From: CAZTVF01 sp964616985
GTDB taxonomy: Bacteria > Planctomycetota > Phycisphaerae > SM23-33
DNA length: 15,247 bases
Direction: 5' to 3'
NCBI GenBank assembly: GCA_964616985.1
Contig: CAZTVF010000123.1
Location: 1-15,247, forward strand
In this document: positions 1 to 8,423 of the stretch, piece by piece
Position numbering within the stretch: position 1 is the first letter of the stretch
Layout: every line of letters starts with the position of its first letter
Translations under genes and position numbers: made by a program
Notes under the pieces: generated by a model
Database searches by the model: none
What the model was told of the DNA's origin: nothing
What the model saw: only the letters and a program-made list of their open reading frames with translations

Positions 1-1265
1 ATCGCAGGCCGCTGTGGGGCGACAAGACGTGGTGGCCCAGGCGGGCCCGCCTGCTCGACCCGTCCAAGACAACCATCCTCAACGGCCACTGGCACTCGCA
101 GCGATATGGAGTCTATGACGGCATCGAGACCATCGTCCTCGGCGCGACGGCGGCCCGGGTGGGCGGGCACGGCGGCAGCCCCAATCGCTCGCAGACCGGC
201 GCCCGCGACCTGGGTGAGTTTCACTTGGTGGCCCAGGTCAGCGTGGACGGCTCCAAAACGACGATGGCGCTGCTGACGCTGGGAGAGATCTCGCCGAAGG
301 ATTTCGTCCTCCAGTCGTTTGTGGAGAAGGCCTCGAAGCTCTTCGACGCCAACCGCCAGTACGCGTTGCCGGCCGAAGGTGGATCGATGACGATGGAGGT
401 ATTCAACCCGTTCGACACGCCGATGAGGGTCTTGCTCTCGTGGAACGCCGAGAACTGGGAAATCATCCCGGCGACGGCCGACATCAAGATCGAGCCCAAC
501 CAGTCCTTCAAGGTTCCCTTCGCCCTCAAGCCGGCGGCCGACGGCGTCTTTTCGCCCGAGCTTCGGGCCACGTACGACGTCATCGCGCCAAACGGTGAAC
601 CCCGCAGGCTGGAGCGTTCGACGCGGGTTTCCGTGCCGACGTCGCTGGATATTCCCATCATCGAGGGATTGTCGCTGAACAGTGACGCGCAGGCGTGGGT
701 CAAGATCAAGCCCACCAAATTGGGCAAGGCGAACGTGATCCGCGACCCGCAGGTCTGGGCCGGGCCTCAGGATTGCTCAGCCGACGTGCAAATCGCCACC
801 GATGGCAACACGCTGTTCTTCCGCGTCGATGTGGCCGACGACCAGATCGCCGTTGACGGCAAGGACTCGTACAACAATGACGCCCTGGAGCTTTACTGGG
901 ACTGCCGCGAACCACCCAAGCGGAACGGCAAGCACGCACTGGGGACGGGGCAGGTGATCCTGCCGCTGGGCGCCAAGGGCGGGCCCATCGAGCCACAGTG
1001 GTACGTGGAGAAGCGCCCCCAGCCCAAGGGCATGGTCGCCAAGGTGACACTGCGCCCGGGCGGCTATACGTACCTGGTGTCGGTGCCACTGAGCGAACTG
1101 GGCTGCGCTGCCCCCGTGAAGGCCGGCCAGACCATCCTGTTGCAGGCTATGGTGGATGACCGCGACCTGGTCGGAGCGAGACCCAAGAACACTGCCATGA
1201 CGATCGGCGCCAAGAGCGCCTTGTACGCTTCGCCCAAGGATTACACCGTTTGCACATTCCGGTGA
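1..1265 (+). CDS. Calcineurin-like metallophosphoesterase C-terminus with CBM9-like domain (5' partial)
   Basis: The frame is open from the left edge (first full codon at base 3), so the N-terminus lies outside the window; an internal GTG at 159 is not the real start. A GHWH motif at 84-95, followed by an aromatic-rich 'YDGIETIVLG' segment, resembles the last metal-binding motif and closing strands of calcineurin-like phosphoesterases. A beta-rich linker follows (about 384-620). The last part (about 680-1262) resembles a family 9 carbohydrate-binding-like domain: W-x-G-P-x-D-x-S-A, then 'LFFRVDVADD', then the Y-N-N-D-A-L-E-L-Y-W-D-C-R stretch typical of CBM9-like sandwiches. Together this suggests a secreted phosphoesterase that binds polysaccharide, but the catalytic domain and any signal peptide are not visible. 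The CBM9-like call is firmer than the phosphoesterase call. The gene ends 47 bases before the ABC ATPase region, with no clear terminator. Confidence 0.72.
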   Translation, partial: RRPLWGDKTWWPRRARLLDPSKTTILNGHWHSQRYGVYDGIETIVLGATAARVGGHGGSPNRSQTGARDLGEFHLVAQVSVDGSKTTMALLTLGEISPKDFVLQSFVEKASKLFDANRQYALPAEGGSMTMEVFNPFDTPMRVLLSWNAENWEIIPATADIKIEPNQSFKVPFALKPAADGVFSPELRATYDVIAPNGEPRRLERSTRVSVPTSLDIPIIEGLSLNSDAQAWVKIKPTKLGKANVIRDPQVWAGPQDCSADVQIATDGNTLFFRVDVADDQIAVDGKDSYNNDALELYWDCREPPKRNGKHALGTGQVILPLGAKGGPIEPQWYVEKRPQPKGMVAKVTLRPGGYTYLVSVPLSELGCAAPVKAGQTILLQAMVDDRDLVGARPKNTAMTIGAKSALYASPKDYTVCTFR

Positions 1266-1294
1266 GAGAGCTTCCTTCACGCCGGCCCTACCGC

Positions 1295-1300
1295 TACAAT
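1295..1300 (+). promoter_or_regulatory. Candidate -10 box (TACAAT) for the ABC ATPase gene
   Basis: TACAAT matches the sigma-70 -10 consensus at five of six positions. A poor -35 candidate (TTCCTT, 1272-1277) lies 17 bases upstream. The predicted transcript start is near 1307, only six bases before the first in-frame start codon (GTG 1313) and 33 before ATG 1340. Confidence 0.35.
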
Positions 1301-1339
1301 CGCTGAGTATTCGTGAGCGGTGGAATGACGGAACCCTCT

Positions 1340-2113
1340 ATGCGTATTGAGATGTATGACGTGCGGTACGAGCGCGACCGCCGCATGATCCTGCATGACG
1401 TCAACTGGCGGGTCGGCAGCGGCGAGCACTGGGCCATCGTCGGCGCCAACGGCTCGGGCAAGACGACGCTGCTGCAGATCGCCGTGGGGTACATCTGGCC
1501 CACCGACGGCCGCGTGTGCGTCCTCGGCCACGAGTACGGCCAGGTGGACCTGCGGCAACTGCGGCGACGGATCGGCTGGGTGAGTTCGTCGCTCTCGCCG
1601 ATGATCCGCCCGCGGCAGACCGCGCTGCAGATCGTGCTCACCGGCGTGTTCGCCTCCACCGCCCTGTTCGATGCGGTCACCCCCGCCGACCGGGCCGCCG
1701 CCGCGGAACTGCTGGCCACCCTGGGCCTCTCGCACGTCGCCGCCTCACCGTACGGCGTGCTCTCCCTGGGCGAGCAGCAGAAGGTGCTGATCGCCCGGGC
1801 CCTGATGGCCGCCCCCGATCTGCTCATCCTCGACGAGGCGTGCGCGGGCCTGGACCTGGCCGCTCGCGAGAACCTGCTGGCGACGATCGATTCCCTGGCC
1901 GCCTCGGGCCGCGCGTCGCTCATCCTCGTCACGCACCACATCGAGGAGATTCCGCCGGCATTCTCCCACGCGATGGTGCTCAAGGATGGCCGCATTCTGG
2001 CCCAGGGCGCCAAGGCCGACGTCCTCACCGGCGACACGCTCACCGCCGCCTTCGCCCTGCCCGTCGAGGTCGACTTCCGCTACGGCCGCTACTGGCCCCG
2101 CGTGCGAAACTGA
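1340..2113 (+). CDS. ABC transporter ATP-binding protein, ModF/COG1119-like
   Basis: A single ABC ATPase domain with all motifs. Numbered from GTG 1313, these are Walker A GANGSGKTT (44-52), an LSLGEQQ signature (150-156), Walker B LLILDE (170-175) and the H-loop His 208. The 'W-x-V-x-x-GEHWAIVG' opening and 'P-T-x-G-x-V-x-V-L-G' segment resemble the ModF/YlmA-type ATPases (COG1119), so a substrate cannot be assigned. I prefer ATG 1340 because family members begin a few residues before the equivalent of 'MYDVRYERD'; GTG 1313 and ATG 1325 are in-frame alternatives, and a GGTGGA lies directly before 1325. No permease or binding protein is adjacent, so it either partners a transporter encoded elsewhere or is not a transporter subunit. 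It ends 57 bases before the next gene. Confidence 0.88.
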   Translation: MRIEMYDVRYERDRRMILHDVNWRVGSGEHWAIVGANGSGKTTLLQIAVGYIWPTDGRVCVLGHEYGQVDLRQLRRRIGWVSSSLSPMIRPRQTALQIVLTGVFASTALFDAVTPADRAAAAELLATLGLSHVAASPYGVLSLGEQQKVLIARALMAAPDLLILDEACAGLDLAARENLLATIDSLAASGRASLILVTHHIEEIPPAFSHAMVLKDGRILAQGAKADVLTGDTLTAAFALPVEVDFRYGRYWPRVRN

Positions 2114-2137
2114 GAGATTGCGCGGGCGAACGCTCCA

Positions 2138-2143
2138 TAGAAT
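2138..2143 (+). promoter_or_regulatory. Candidate -10 box (TAGAAT) for the metallophosphoesterase gene
   Basis: TAGAAT (five of six to consensus) lies between the ABC gene and the next start, predicting a transcript start near 2150 and a leader of about 21 bases that still includes the GAGGG ribosome-binding site at 2162-2166. No convincing -35 box is at the right distance. Confidence 0.35.
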
Positions 2144-2170
2144 GTCGCACCTAACCTTTGCGAGGGCGAT

Positions 2171-3298
2171 ATGACGCTATTCGTGATCGTGTTCCTGGCC
2201 CTGTACGCGGCGATGCACTCTTACCTGTTCTGGAAGGCGCACGCGGCGTTTCCGCACATGGGCTGGGTGCACTGGGTGCTGGCGGCGGTGCTGCTGGCGC
2301 TGGTGCTCTCGCCGCTGATCACGGTGCTTCTGGACCGGTCGCGCTACGCCCGCGCCTCGAGCCTCGTCGGCACGGTCGCCTACCCGTGGATGGCGATGAT
2401 CTTCTGGTTCTTCGCCCTCGCCCTGGCCGGCGACGCATGGAACCTGCTGGTCCGCCTCACCGGCCTGGCCGTGCCGCCCGCCCGCGCCGCCGCGATAGGC
2501 CCCCGCGTCATGCTGGCCGGCATTGTCGTACTGGTCGCCGCGGCGGCTGTGTACAGCTTCATCGAGGCCGGGCGCCTCCGCATCCACCGCGTCACGATCC
2601 CCGTGGCCAACCTGCCCCCGGGCCTGCAGCAGCTCAAGGTCGTGCAGATCAGCGACGTGCACCTGGGCCTGCACATGCTGAGCGGCCGCTTCGAGCAGAT
2701 GCTCGCCCTGATCAAGGAGGCCGACGTCGACATCCTGGTCAGCACCGGCGACCTGGTCGACTCGTCATTCCATAACATCCGCCACTTCGCCGCGCCCCTG
2801 GCCGAGATCCACCCGCGGCTGGGCAAGTACGCCGTCCTGGGCAACCACGAGTTTTACGCGGGCCTCGAGAACAGCCTGAATTTCCACCGCCAGGCGGGCT
2901 TTACCGTGCTGGCGGGCGAGTCGGTGTCGCTGGACAACGGCCTCCGCATCGCGGGCGTCGATGACCCCGCCGGCGGGCGGGACCAAAATCCGCGCACGGA
3001 CGAACGGCTCGCCCTGCCTGCCGCACGCGACGCGGCGTTGACCCTCCTGCTGAAGCATCAGCCGGTGGTGTTCGCACCGTCGGTCCAGCGTATGGACCTG
3101 CAGCTTTCCGGCCACACGCATGGCGGGCAGATCTTTCCCTTCCACCTGATCACGCGGTCGGTGTACCCGCTGTTCTGCGGGCTTCACGAGGTGGGCGGCG
3201 CGAGCCTCTACGCGTCCAACGGGACCGGCACGTGGGGCCCGCCGATGCGCCTGTTCGCCCCGCCCGAGGTGACGCTGATCACGTTCGTCCGCAAGTAG
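2171..3298 (+). CDS. Membrane-anchored metallophosphoesterase, YaeI-like
   Basis: 375 residues. The N-terminal 135 are hydrophobic with about four predicted membrane helices (near 2-18, 34-54, 68-87, 112-130). The soluble remainder carries the calcineurin-like set: SDVH (161-164), GDLVD (193-197), GNHE (224-227), KHQP (295-298) and GHTHGGQ (314-320), so both metal sites look intact. This layout resembles the YaeI/YkuE group, some of which hydrolyse UDP-diacylglucosamine or other phospholipid-linked substrates; the substrate here is unknown. The start is supported by GAGGG four bases upstream. The protein ends 'VTLITFVRK', a usual ending for the family. The stop codon TAG coincides with the left boundary of an inverted-repeat element. 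Confidence 0.92.
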   Translation: MTLFVIVFLALYAAMHSYLFWKAHAAFPHMGWVHWVLAAVLLALVLSPLITVLLDRSRYARASSLVGTVAYPWMAMIFWFFALALAGDAWNLLVRLTGLAVPPARAAAIGPRVMLAGIVVLVAAAAVYSFIEAGRLRIHRVTIPVANLPPGLQQLKVVQISDVHLGLHMLSGRFEQMLALIKEADVDILVSTGDLVDSSFHNIRHFAAPLAEIHPRLGKYAVLGNHEFYAGLENSLNFHRQAGFTVLAGESVSLDNGLRIAGVDDPAGGRDQNPRTDERLALPAARDAALTLLLKHQPVVFAPSVQRMDLQLSGHTHGGQIFPFHLITRSVYPLFCGLHEVGGASLYASNGTGTWGPPMRLFAPPEVTLITFVRK

Positions 3299-3417
3299 TG
3301 CTCTGTCTGGTGCCATTCGAGGGGTGGCGGCCTTCCCAGGCCGCCACCACAGCCGTCTGCAGGTGGCGGCCTGGGAAGGCCGCGCCACCCCTCAATTGAA
3401 GGTAGACAGGGCACTAC
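3295..3417. repeat. 123-bp inverted-repeat (MITE-like or BIME-like) element
   Basis: Arm 3295-3348 is nearly the reverse complement of 3362-3417, around a 13-base loop. The outer 14 bases match at 13 of 14 (3295-3308 with 3404-3417). After ten diverged bases there is an 11-base match (3319-3329 with 3383-3393), a 2-base indel, and a perfect 19-base match (3330-3348 with 3362-3380). Each arm can also fold alone: GGTGGCGGCC, six loop bases, GGCCGCCACC on the left, and a similar stem with a bulge on the right. Both ends carry TA (TA-GTGC ... GCAC-TA), as expected of a miniature element of the IS630/Tc1-mariner type with a TA target; that origin is inference. It carries no gene. It could also act as a transcription terminator or mRNA stabiliser for the phosphoesterase gene. 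Confidence 0.85.
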
Positions 3418-3501
3418 GGAACATATCAACCATTCGAGGTCCGCTGGCGTATTGTCTGTTATTGCGCCCCGCTGCTGCTTTCGCCGCCGCGTCGTGGCGA
3501 T

Positions 3502-3507
3502 TATGAT
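3502..3507 (+). promoter_or_regulatory. Candidate -10 box (TATGAT) for the mechanosensitive channel gene
   Basis: TATGAT predicts a transcript start near 3514, four bases before the chosen ATG at 3518. No good -35 box is seen (TTTCGC at 3479-3484 is at 17-base spacing). If real, the mRNA would be nearly leaderless. Confidence 0.3.
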
Positions 3508-3517
3508 CTGGAACGCT

Positions 3518-6500
3518 ATGACCTTGAAACAAACACTGCTTGCTGCTTCGATCGTGGCGTTGCTGTCCGCGAGCGTCCTTGCTGCCGAGGCCGCCGGGAC
3601 CAAGCCTGCATCCAGGCCGGCCTCAGCGCCGGCCTCCATGCCCTCGCCGGTGTCGTCGCCGGCGTCCGTCCCGGCCGATGACGAACTCTCCGCCGCCGAC
3701 GTGAATGCAGCCATCGCACGCCTGGAACAGGACAAGGATCTCGATGCCGCCGCGCGGGCGCGGGCCATGGAGCTCTACCGCCTGGCCCTGGAGCAGATCA
3801 AGGCCGCCGACGAATGGGCGGCCAAGGCCGCCTCCTTCGCCAGGATGCAGGAGGAAGCCCCCGGGCAGTTGGCGTCGCTGCAGGCGAAGCTGCTGGAATC
3901 CAACGAGCCGATGCAGCCGATCGACGCCAACCTGCCGCTGGCGCAGCTGGAGCAGCTGGCCGCCCAGGCCCAGGCGCAGTCGGCGGCGGCGGCGCGCGAG
4001 ACGTCCCGCCTGGACGACGAGCCCAAGCGCCGCAACGACCGCCGGGCCGAGATTCCCCAGTTGCTGATCAACGCGATGGGCCAGAATGAGGAGGTCGCCC
4101 GCAAGCTGGCCGCCCCCGCCCCGCCGCAGGAAGCCCCGGAGGTCACGGCGGCATCTACCACGCTGGCGAACGCCCAGCGCCTGGTGCTGCGGAGGCAGAT
4201 GCAGGCCTTCCGCAGCGAGCGCAACGCCTACGAGGCCACGCAGGAACTCGTGGGCCTGCAGCGTGACGTCGCCGCCGCCCGCCTCACGCGGGCCCAGAAG
4301 TATTCCCGCGCCCTGCAGGACGCGGTCGCCCAGCGAAGGCAGGCCGAGGTGCAGCGCGTTGCGATGGACGCCCAGCGCGCAGTCGAAGAGACGGCCACGC
4401 TGCACCCCGTCGCGCAGCGCCTCGCCCGCGAGAACAGCCAGCTCGCCCAGTCGCGCATCGACGCCAATAGTGCCGCCTCCGGGCTGGAGCGCGCCCGCCA
4501 GGACTTCGACCGCACCGTGCGCGAGCTGTCGCGCCTCCGCGGCGACTTCAAGAGCATCAAGGAGAAGGTCGAGGCGGTCGGCCTGAGCAACAACATCGGC
4601 CTGCTGCTGCGGCGTCAGCGCGGGACGCTGCCGGACCTGGGCGCCGTCCGGCGCCAGATCACCATCAACAAGGGCCTCATCGCCCAGACGCAGATGGAGT
4701 ACCTCGAGCTGGCCGAGCGCCGCAAGGCACTCAACGACCTCGATGCCGCGGTGGCCGAGCAAATGGGCCACCTGCAGAGCGACATTCCCGAGCCCCAGCG
4801 GCTGGAGATCCAGAAGGTCCTCCGCAAGCTGCTGCAGGCCCGCCGGCAGTACCTGGACCTGCTGGCCGCCGACTGCAATTCCTATTCGGCCAAGCTGCTG
4901 GACCTGACGGCGTCCATGGGCTGGCTGGCCGACGAGACGCAGCGGGTGCAGCAGTACATCGATGAGCGGGTGCTGTGGATCCGCAGCGCCCCGCCGCTGT
5001 ACTCAATGAACTTCCGTGAACTCGCCGAGGGCGCCCGCTGGCTGGTCGATCCGGCCGCGTGGACGGCCCTGGCCCGCCGCCTGGGCGAGTCGGCCCTGTC
5101 GAACCCCGTATCCACGGCGGCCGGCCTGCTCCTGACGACCGGCCTGCTGGTCCTGCGCCGCCGCCTGCAGAACCGCCTGACGCGGCTGGGCGAGCAGGTC
5201 TCGCGCAAGCCTGAGCGCTTCGGCCAGACGCTGGGGGCTATGACGCTGACGCTGCTGATCGTGGGGCTGGTGCCCGGGATCCTGGCGGCCTTGGCGCTGG
5301 TGCTGCAGCACAATGACCAGCCCACCGAACTGATGCTGGCGGTGGCCGAGGGCCTCAAGGCGGTGGCGATGGGCTACCTCACGGCAGAGGTGGTCATCCA
5401 GACGTGCCGCCCGCACGGGCTGGCCCACGCGCACTTCCACTGGCCGGCCAAGAGCGTGAACGTCCTCCAGCGGATGCTCAAGGCGCTGATGGCGCTGAGC
5501 CTGCCGATCCTGTTCCTCGTGGCGGTGATGGAAGGACAGGGCGTCGAGAGCCGCAAGGACACCCTCGGCCGCGTCTTCTTCATCGCCGGCCTGTGCGTGC
5601 TGGAGGTGTTCGCCTGGCGCCTGCTCAAGCCCTCGGGGGCCGTGATGCAGGCCGTACTGGACCGCCCCAAGGGCGGCTGGCTGCACCGCCTCCGCGGGGT
5701 GTGGTACGGGCTGGCCCTGCTGACGCCGCTGGCCCTGGCGGGCACGGCCTTCGCCGGGTATTACTATTCCTCGTTCGAGATCGCCGGCCGCATGCTGGCC
5801 AGCCTGTGGCTGGTGCTGGGCCTGCTGGTGGCATACGCGGTGGTCGACCGCGGCATCAGCGTCGCCCGCCGCCTGGCCACCCGCTCGCAGGCGATGACTC
5901 GCCTGTCGGCCATGCAGGAACGCCGCACCGACGGCTCCGTGGACGGCATCGAGCACATGGTGGCCGAGGCCTCGCCGGACGTTGGCCCGGCCGACATGCG
6001 CAAGCAGTCCCGCCGCCTGCTTCAATACCTCACGGCCGTGGGCATCGTGGTGGGGCTGTGGGCGATCTGGGCGCAGGTGGTGCCCGCCCTGAGCGTGCTC
6101 AAGCACGTGGAACTCGGCAGCTACGTGGACAAGGCGCAGGTGCTGGTGGCGCGCCCGGACGGATCGACGGCGTCGCAGGCGGTGGACCGCCGCATGCCGG
6201 TGACGCTGCTGGACGCGATCTGGGCGGCGGCGGTGCTGGCGCTGACGCTGGCGGCCGTGCGGAATATCCCGGGCCTGCTGCAGATGGCGCTGCTCCAACG
6301 GCTTCGCCTGGACAGCGGGGCGATCTACGCGATCACCACGATCACCCGGTATGCGATCATCATCACCGGCATCGTCGTCGCTTTCTCGCTGATCGGCGTG
6401 TCGTGGTCCCAGGTGCAGTGGCTGGCGGCGGCCATGACCGTGGGCCTGGGCTTCGGCCTGCAGGAGATCTTCGCGAACTTCGTCTCGGGCCTGATCATCC

Positions 6501-6943
6501 TGTTCGAGCGCCCCATGCGCGTGGGCGACGTGATCACCGTGGGCGACGTGCGCGGCGTGGTGTCCAAGATCCGCATCCGCGCCACGACCATCGTCGACCG
6601 CGACCACAAGGAACTCATCGTGCCCAACAAGGCCTTCATCACCGACAAGCTGGTGAACTGGACGCTGACGGACACGATGCTTCGCCTGGTGGTGCCGGTG
6701 AACATCGCCCTGGGGCCCGAGCCGGCCAAGGTGGAGGCGATGCTCGAGGACCTCGCCCGCCGCTCGCCCGATACGCTGCGCGATCCGCCGCCGCAGGTCT
6801 TCATGGTCAGCGTGGGCGCCAACGCCATGCGGATGGAGGTCCGCGTCTTCGTCCCGGACCTCGACACCTTCCGCCGCGTCCGCAACCAGCTCCTCATTGC
6901 CATCGAGGAGATGTGCCGCCAGGCCGGATTCCGCATCGTGTAG
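3518..6943 (+). CDS. Mechanosensitive ion channel, MscK/MscM (KefA) family
   Basis: A large channel of 1141 residues, close to E. coli MscK and MscM, expected to release solutes on hypo-osmotic shock. I chose ATG 3518 because it begins a good signal peptide (1-24, ending near 'VLAAEA'); longer upstream frames lack one. A Pro/Ala/Ser linker (about 29-55) follows, then a helical periplasmic region rich in Gln, Ala and Arg (about 56-500, probably coiled coil). About eleven membrane helices follow between 530 and 996, the count reported for MscK. The pore and beta-domain signature is strong: 'VGLGFGLQEIFANF' at 975-988, 'LFERPMRVGD' at 995-1004, 'VPNKAFI' near 1035-1041. The C-terminal alpha/beta domain is complete. 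MscK and MscM cannot be separated by eye, so no symbol is given. It is probably transcribed alone: a repeat element lies upstream and the next gene has its own promoter. Confidence 0.95.
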   Translation: MTLKQTLLAASIVALLSASVLAAEAAGTKPASRPASAPASMPSPVSSPASVPADDELSAADVNAAIARLEQDKDLDAAARARAMELYRLALEQIKAADEWAAKAASFARMQEEAPGQLASLQAKLLESNEPMQPIDANLPLAQLEQLAAQAQAQSAAAARETSRLDDEPKRRNDRRAEIPQLLINAMGQNEEVARKLAAPAPPQEAPEVTAASTTLANAQRLVLRRQMQAFRSERNAYEATQELVGLQRDVAAARLTRAQKYSRALQDAVAQRRQAEVQRVAMDAQRAVEETATLHPVAQRLARENSQLAQSRIDANSAASGLERARQDFDRTVRELSRLRGDFKSIKEKVEAVGLSNNIGLLLRRQRGTLPDLGAVRRQITINKGLIAQTQMEYLELAERRKALNDLDAAVAEQMGHLQSDIPEPQRLEIQKVLRKLLQARRQYLDLLAADCNSYSAKLLDLTASMGWLADETQRVQQYIDERVLWIRSAPPLYSMNFRELAEGARWLVDPAAWTALARRLGESALSNPVSTAAGLLLTTGLLVLRRRLQNRLTRLGEQVSRKPERFGQTLGAMTLTLLIVGLVPGILAALALVLQHNDQPTELMLAVAEGLKAVAMGYLTAEVVIQTCRPHGLAHAHFHWPAKSVNVLQRMLKALMALSLPILFLVAVMEGQGVESRKDTLGRVFFIAGLCVLEVFAWRLLKPSGAVMQAVLDRPKGGWLHRLRGVWYGLALLTPLALAGTAFAGYYYSSFEIAGRMLASLWLVLGLLVAYAVVDRGISVARRLATRSQAMTRLSAMQERRTDGSVDGIEHMVAEASPDVGPADMRKQSRRLLQYLTAVGIVVGLWAIWAQVVPALSVLKHVELGSYVDKAQVLVARPDGSTASQAVDRRMPVTLLDAIWAAAVLALTLAAVRNIPGLLQMALLQRLRLDSGAIYAITTITRYAIIITGIVVAFSLIGVSWSQVQWLAAAMTVGLGFGLQEIFANFVSGLIILFERPMRVGDVITVGDVRGVVSKIRIRATTIVDRDHKELIVPNKAFITDKLVNWTLTDTMLRLVVPVNIALGPEPAKVEAMLEDLARRSPDTLRDPPPQVFMVSVGANAMRMEVRVFVPDLDTFRRVRNQLLIAIEEMCRQAGFRIV

Positions 6944-6958
6944 CGACGGCAATAGGTG

Positions 6959-6987
6959 TTTACAGTTTTCGCTCCCTGGCGTAAAAT
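6959..6987 (+). promoter_or_regulatory. Sigma-70-like promoter, TTTACA-17-TAAAAT
   Basis: The -35 box TTTACA (6959-6964) and -10 box TAAAAT (6982-6987) are separated by exactly 17 bases, just after the channel gene. The predicted start is near 6994, giving a leader of about 29 bases to ATG 7023. It is the best plus-strand promoter match in the window. Confidence 0.65.
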
Positions 6988-7022
6988 ACGTTCTCTAACC
7001 TATGCCATAGAAGCGAGTGCCC

Positions 7023-7517
7023 ATGGCCGATGAACTTGTTCAACATGAAGCACGTGTCGTGTGCGGCGCATCCAAGGACCCGGCCATCCGCCTGTTCATC
7101 GTGGCCGGCATGCTGCTGGGCTTTGGCGTCTGGTGCCTTCGCGACGGCATGGGCCTCAAACGCCCCACTGACTGGTCGCTCGCCAACGTCAATGAGGTGG
7201 CCAAGTACGTGATGAACGTCTACGGCCCCTACCTCTTCATCCCGCTGGGCGTGATCATCGCGCTGTGGGCCGTCGTCTTCCTTCGCCGCGTGCTGATCGC
7301 CGACGGCGCCGGCATCGGCTACCAGGGCAAGGGCCGCCTCGCCTGGTCTGACGTCGACCGCCTCGACGCCACCGAACTTAAGACCAAGGGCGTCCTGTAC
7401 CTCGAGCATGGCAAGGGCGAGCGCATGACGGTGGACTCCTGGAAGCTGCAGAATTTCCGCGACCTGGTCATCATGATCGAGAAGCACGTTCCGCCTGAAA
7501 AACGCGTCGTGCAGTGA
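7023..7517 (+). CDS. Small membrane protein with two helices and a possible PH-like cytoplasmic domain
   Basis: 164 residues, not recognised as a named family. Two hydrophobic segments (about 24-39 and 70-87) are joined by a polar loop and followed by a soluble C-terminal part (about 90-164) with alternating strands and a final amphipathic helix ('FRDLVIMIEKHV'). That order resembles small bacterial PH-like (bPH) membrane proteins, but this is inference from pattern only. GTG 7017 is an alternative start two codons upstream; ATG 7023 is preferred. It has its own promoter and converges on the rhomboid gene, leaving a 27-base gap that contains a short hairpin (TCGCC, loop GCCCG, GGCGA; 7521-7535) too weak to call a terminator. 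Confidence 0.75.
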   Translation: MADELVQHEARVVCGASKDPAIRLFIVAGMLLGFGVWCLRDGMGLKRPTDWSLANVNEVAKYVMNVYGPYLFIPLGVIIALWAVVFLRRVLIADGAGIGYQGKGRLAWSDVDRLDATELKTKGVLYLEHGKGERMTVDSWKLQNFRDLVIMIEKHVPPEKRVVQ

Positions 7518-7544
7518 GCCTCGCCGCCCGGGCGAACCCCCTCA

Positions 7545-8423
7545 TCAGTTCGGCCCGCCGTCGCGCTGCTGCTGACGGCGAGTGGCGTCCTGGAGGATCT
7601 TCTTGTCCTTGGCGCTGAGGCTGGCGATGCCCTTTTCCTTCACCTTCTGAAGCACCCGGTCCACCTCGGCCCGCTCCTGCAGCAACTGGGCCTCGTGGTG
7701 CAGCATCTTCCGCCGCCAGTGGCCCCGCTTGATCCGCCCCACCGCGTCGGCCCCGCGCAGGCGAGGCAGCACCCAGATCCAGAACGCCGCCCCCACCGCC
7801 CCGCCCAGGTGCGCCACGTCGCTCATCGCCCCGGCCTGGTTCGGCCCCGCCAGCGACGACAGCACCATGAAGATCATGGCGCCGAAGACGATCACGGCCG
7901 CGAAGCGGATCGGCACCAGAAACAGCACCAGGACGATCTTGAAGTCGGGGAAGTACACCGCGCACGCCAGCAGGATGGCAAACACCCCCCCCGAGGCGCC
8001 CACGATCGGAACCCACGGCGGCAGGGACGCCAGCAGGCCGATGGCCACATACGCCAGCCCGGCCACCACGCCGCAGCTGAGGTAGAACGCGACGAAACGC
8101 CGCGTCCCCATCCGCTCTTCCAGCGGCGGGCCCAGCATGTACACCCCCAGCATGTTCATCAGGATGTGCCAGATCCCCGCGTGCAGAAACTGGAATGTGA
8201 TGTACCGCCACAACTGCAGCGAGCCCTCGACGGTCGCGCCCAGGTAGGTGCTCATCCAGCCCAACGAGAAAGGCGTGGACCGGTCGAAGAACTGCTGCAG
8301 CAGGAACATCGCGAAGTTCACCGCAAGCAGGACCTTCACCGCGGGCGTCGCCCGGGGAAGGCCCAGCGTCGTGCCCCCGCCGCCCCCGCCCGCATATGGC
8401 CGCTGCCAGAAGCTCATCTGCAT
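7545..8423 (-). CDS. Rhomboid family intramembrane serine protease
   Basis: 292 residues. Rhomboids cleave membrane proteins inside the bilayer with a Ser-His dyad. Here the Ser is in VGASGG (Ser 144) and the His in DVAHLGG (His 205); the HxxxxHxxxN motif of the second helix is present (His 81, His 86, Asn 90). A Gly-rich cytoplasmic start (11-17) precedes about six helices. The charged C-terminal tail (about 225-292) ends in 'VDRVLQKVKEKG' plus 'SLSAKDKKIL', a pattern seen at the end of many rhomboids of Bacteroidetes and Planctomycetes. The start overlaps the Nudix gene by ten bases. GGAAGG four to five bases before the ATG at 8423 supports it; the second ATG (8417) would give an ATGA overlap instead. 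The substrate is unknown. Confidence 0.93.
   Translation of the reverse strand: MQMSFWQRPYAGGGGGGTTLGLPRATPAVKVLLAVNFAMFLLQQFFDRSTPFSLGWMSTYLGATVEGSLQLWRYITFQFLHAGIWHILMNMLGVYMLGPPLEERMGTRRFVAFYLSCGVVAGLAYVAIGLLASLPPWVPIVGASGGVFAILLACAVYFPDFKIVLVLFLVPIRFAAVIVFGAMIFMVLSSLAGPNQAGAMSDVAHLGGAVGAAFWIWVLPRLRGADAVGRIKRGHWRRKMLHHEAQLLQERAEVDRVLQKVKEKGIASLSAKDKKILQDATRRQQQRDGGPN

Noticed and set aside
3452..3517. An upstream GTG start for the channel gene adding 22 residues
   Set aside because: The extension is Arg/Cys-rich and would hide the clean signal peptide that begins at ATG 3518.
5003..6952. A 649-codon minus-strand open frame opposite the channel gene
   Set aside because: Same composition effect; the His- and Gln-rich translation matches no protein type, and the plus strand encodes strong MscS-type motifs here.
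5404..6984. A 526-codon plus-strand open frame in another frame of the channel gene
   Set aside because: Gly/Ala/Arg/Pro-rich out-of-frame reading, fully inside a certain gene.
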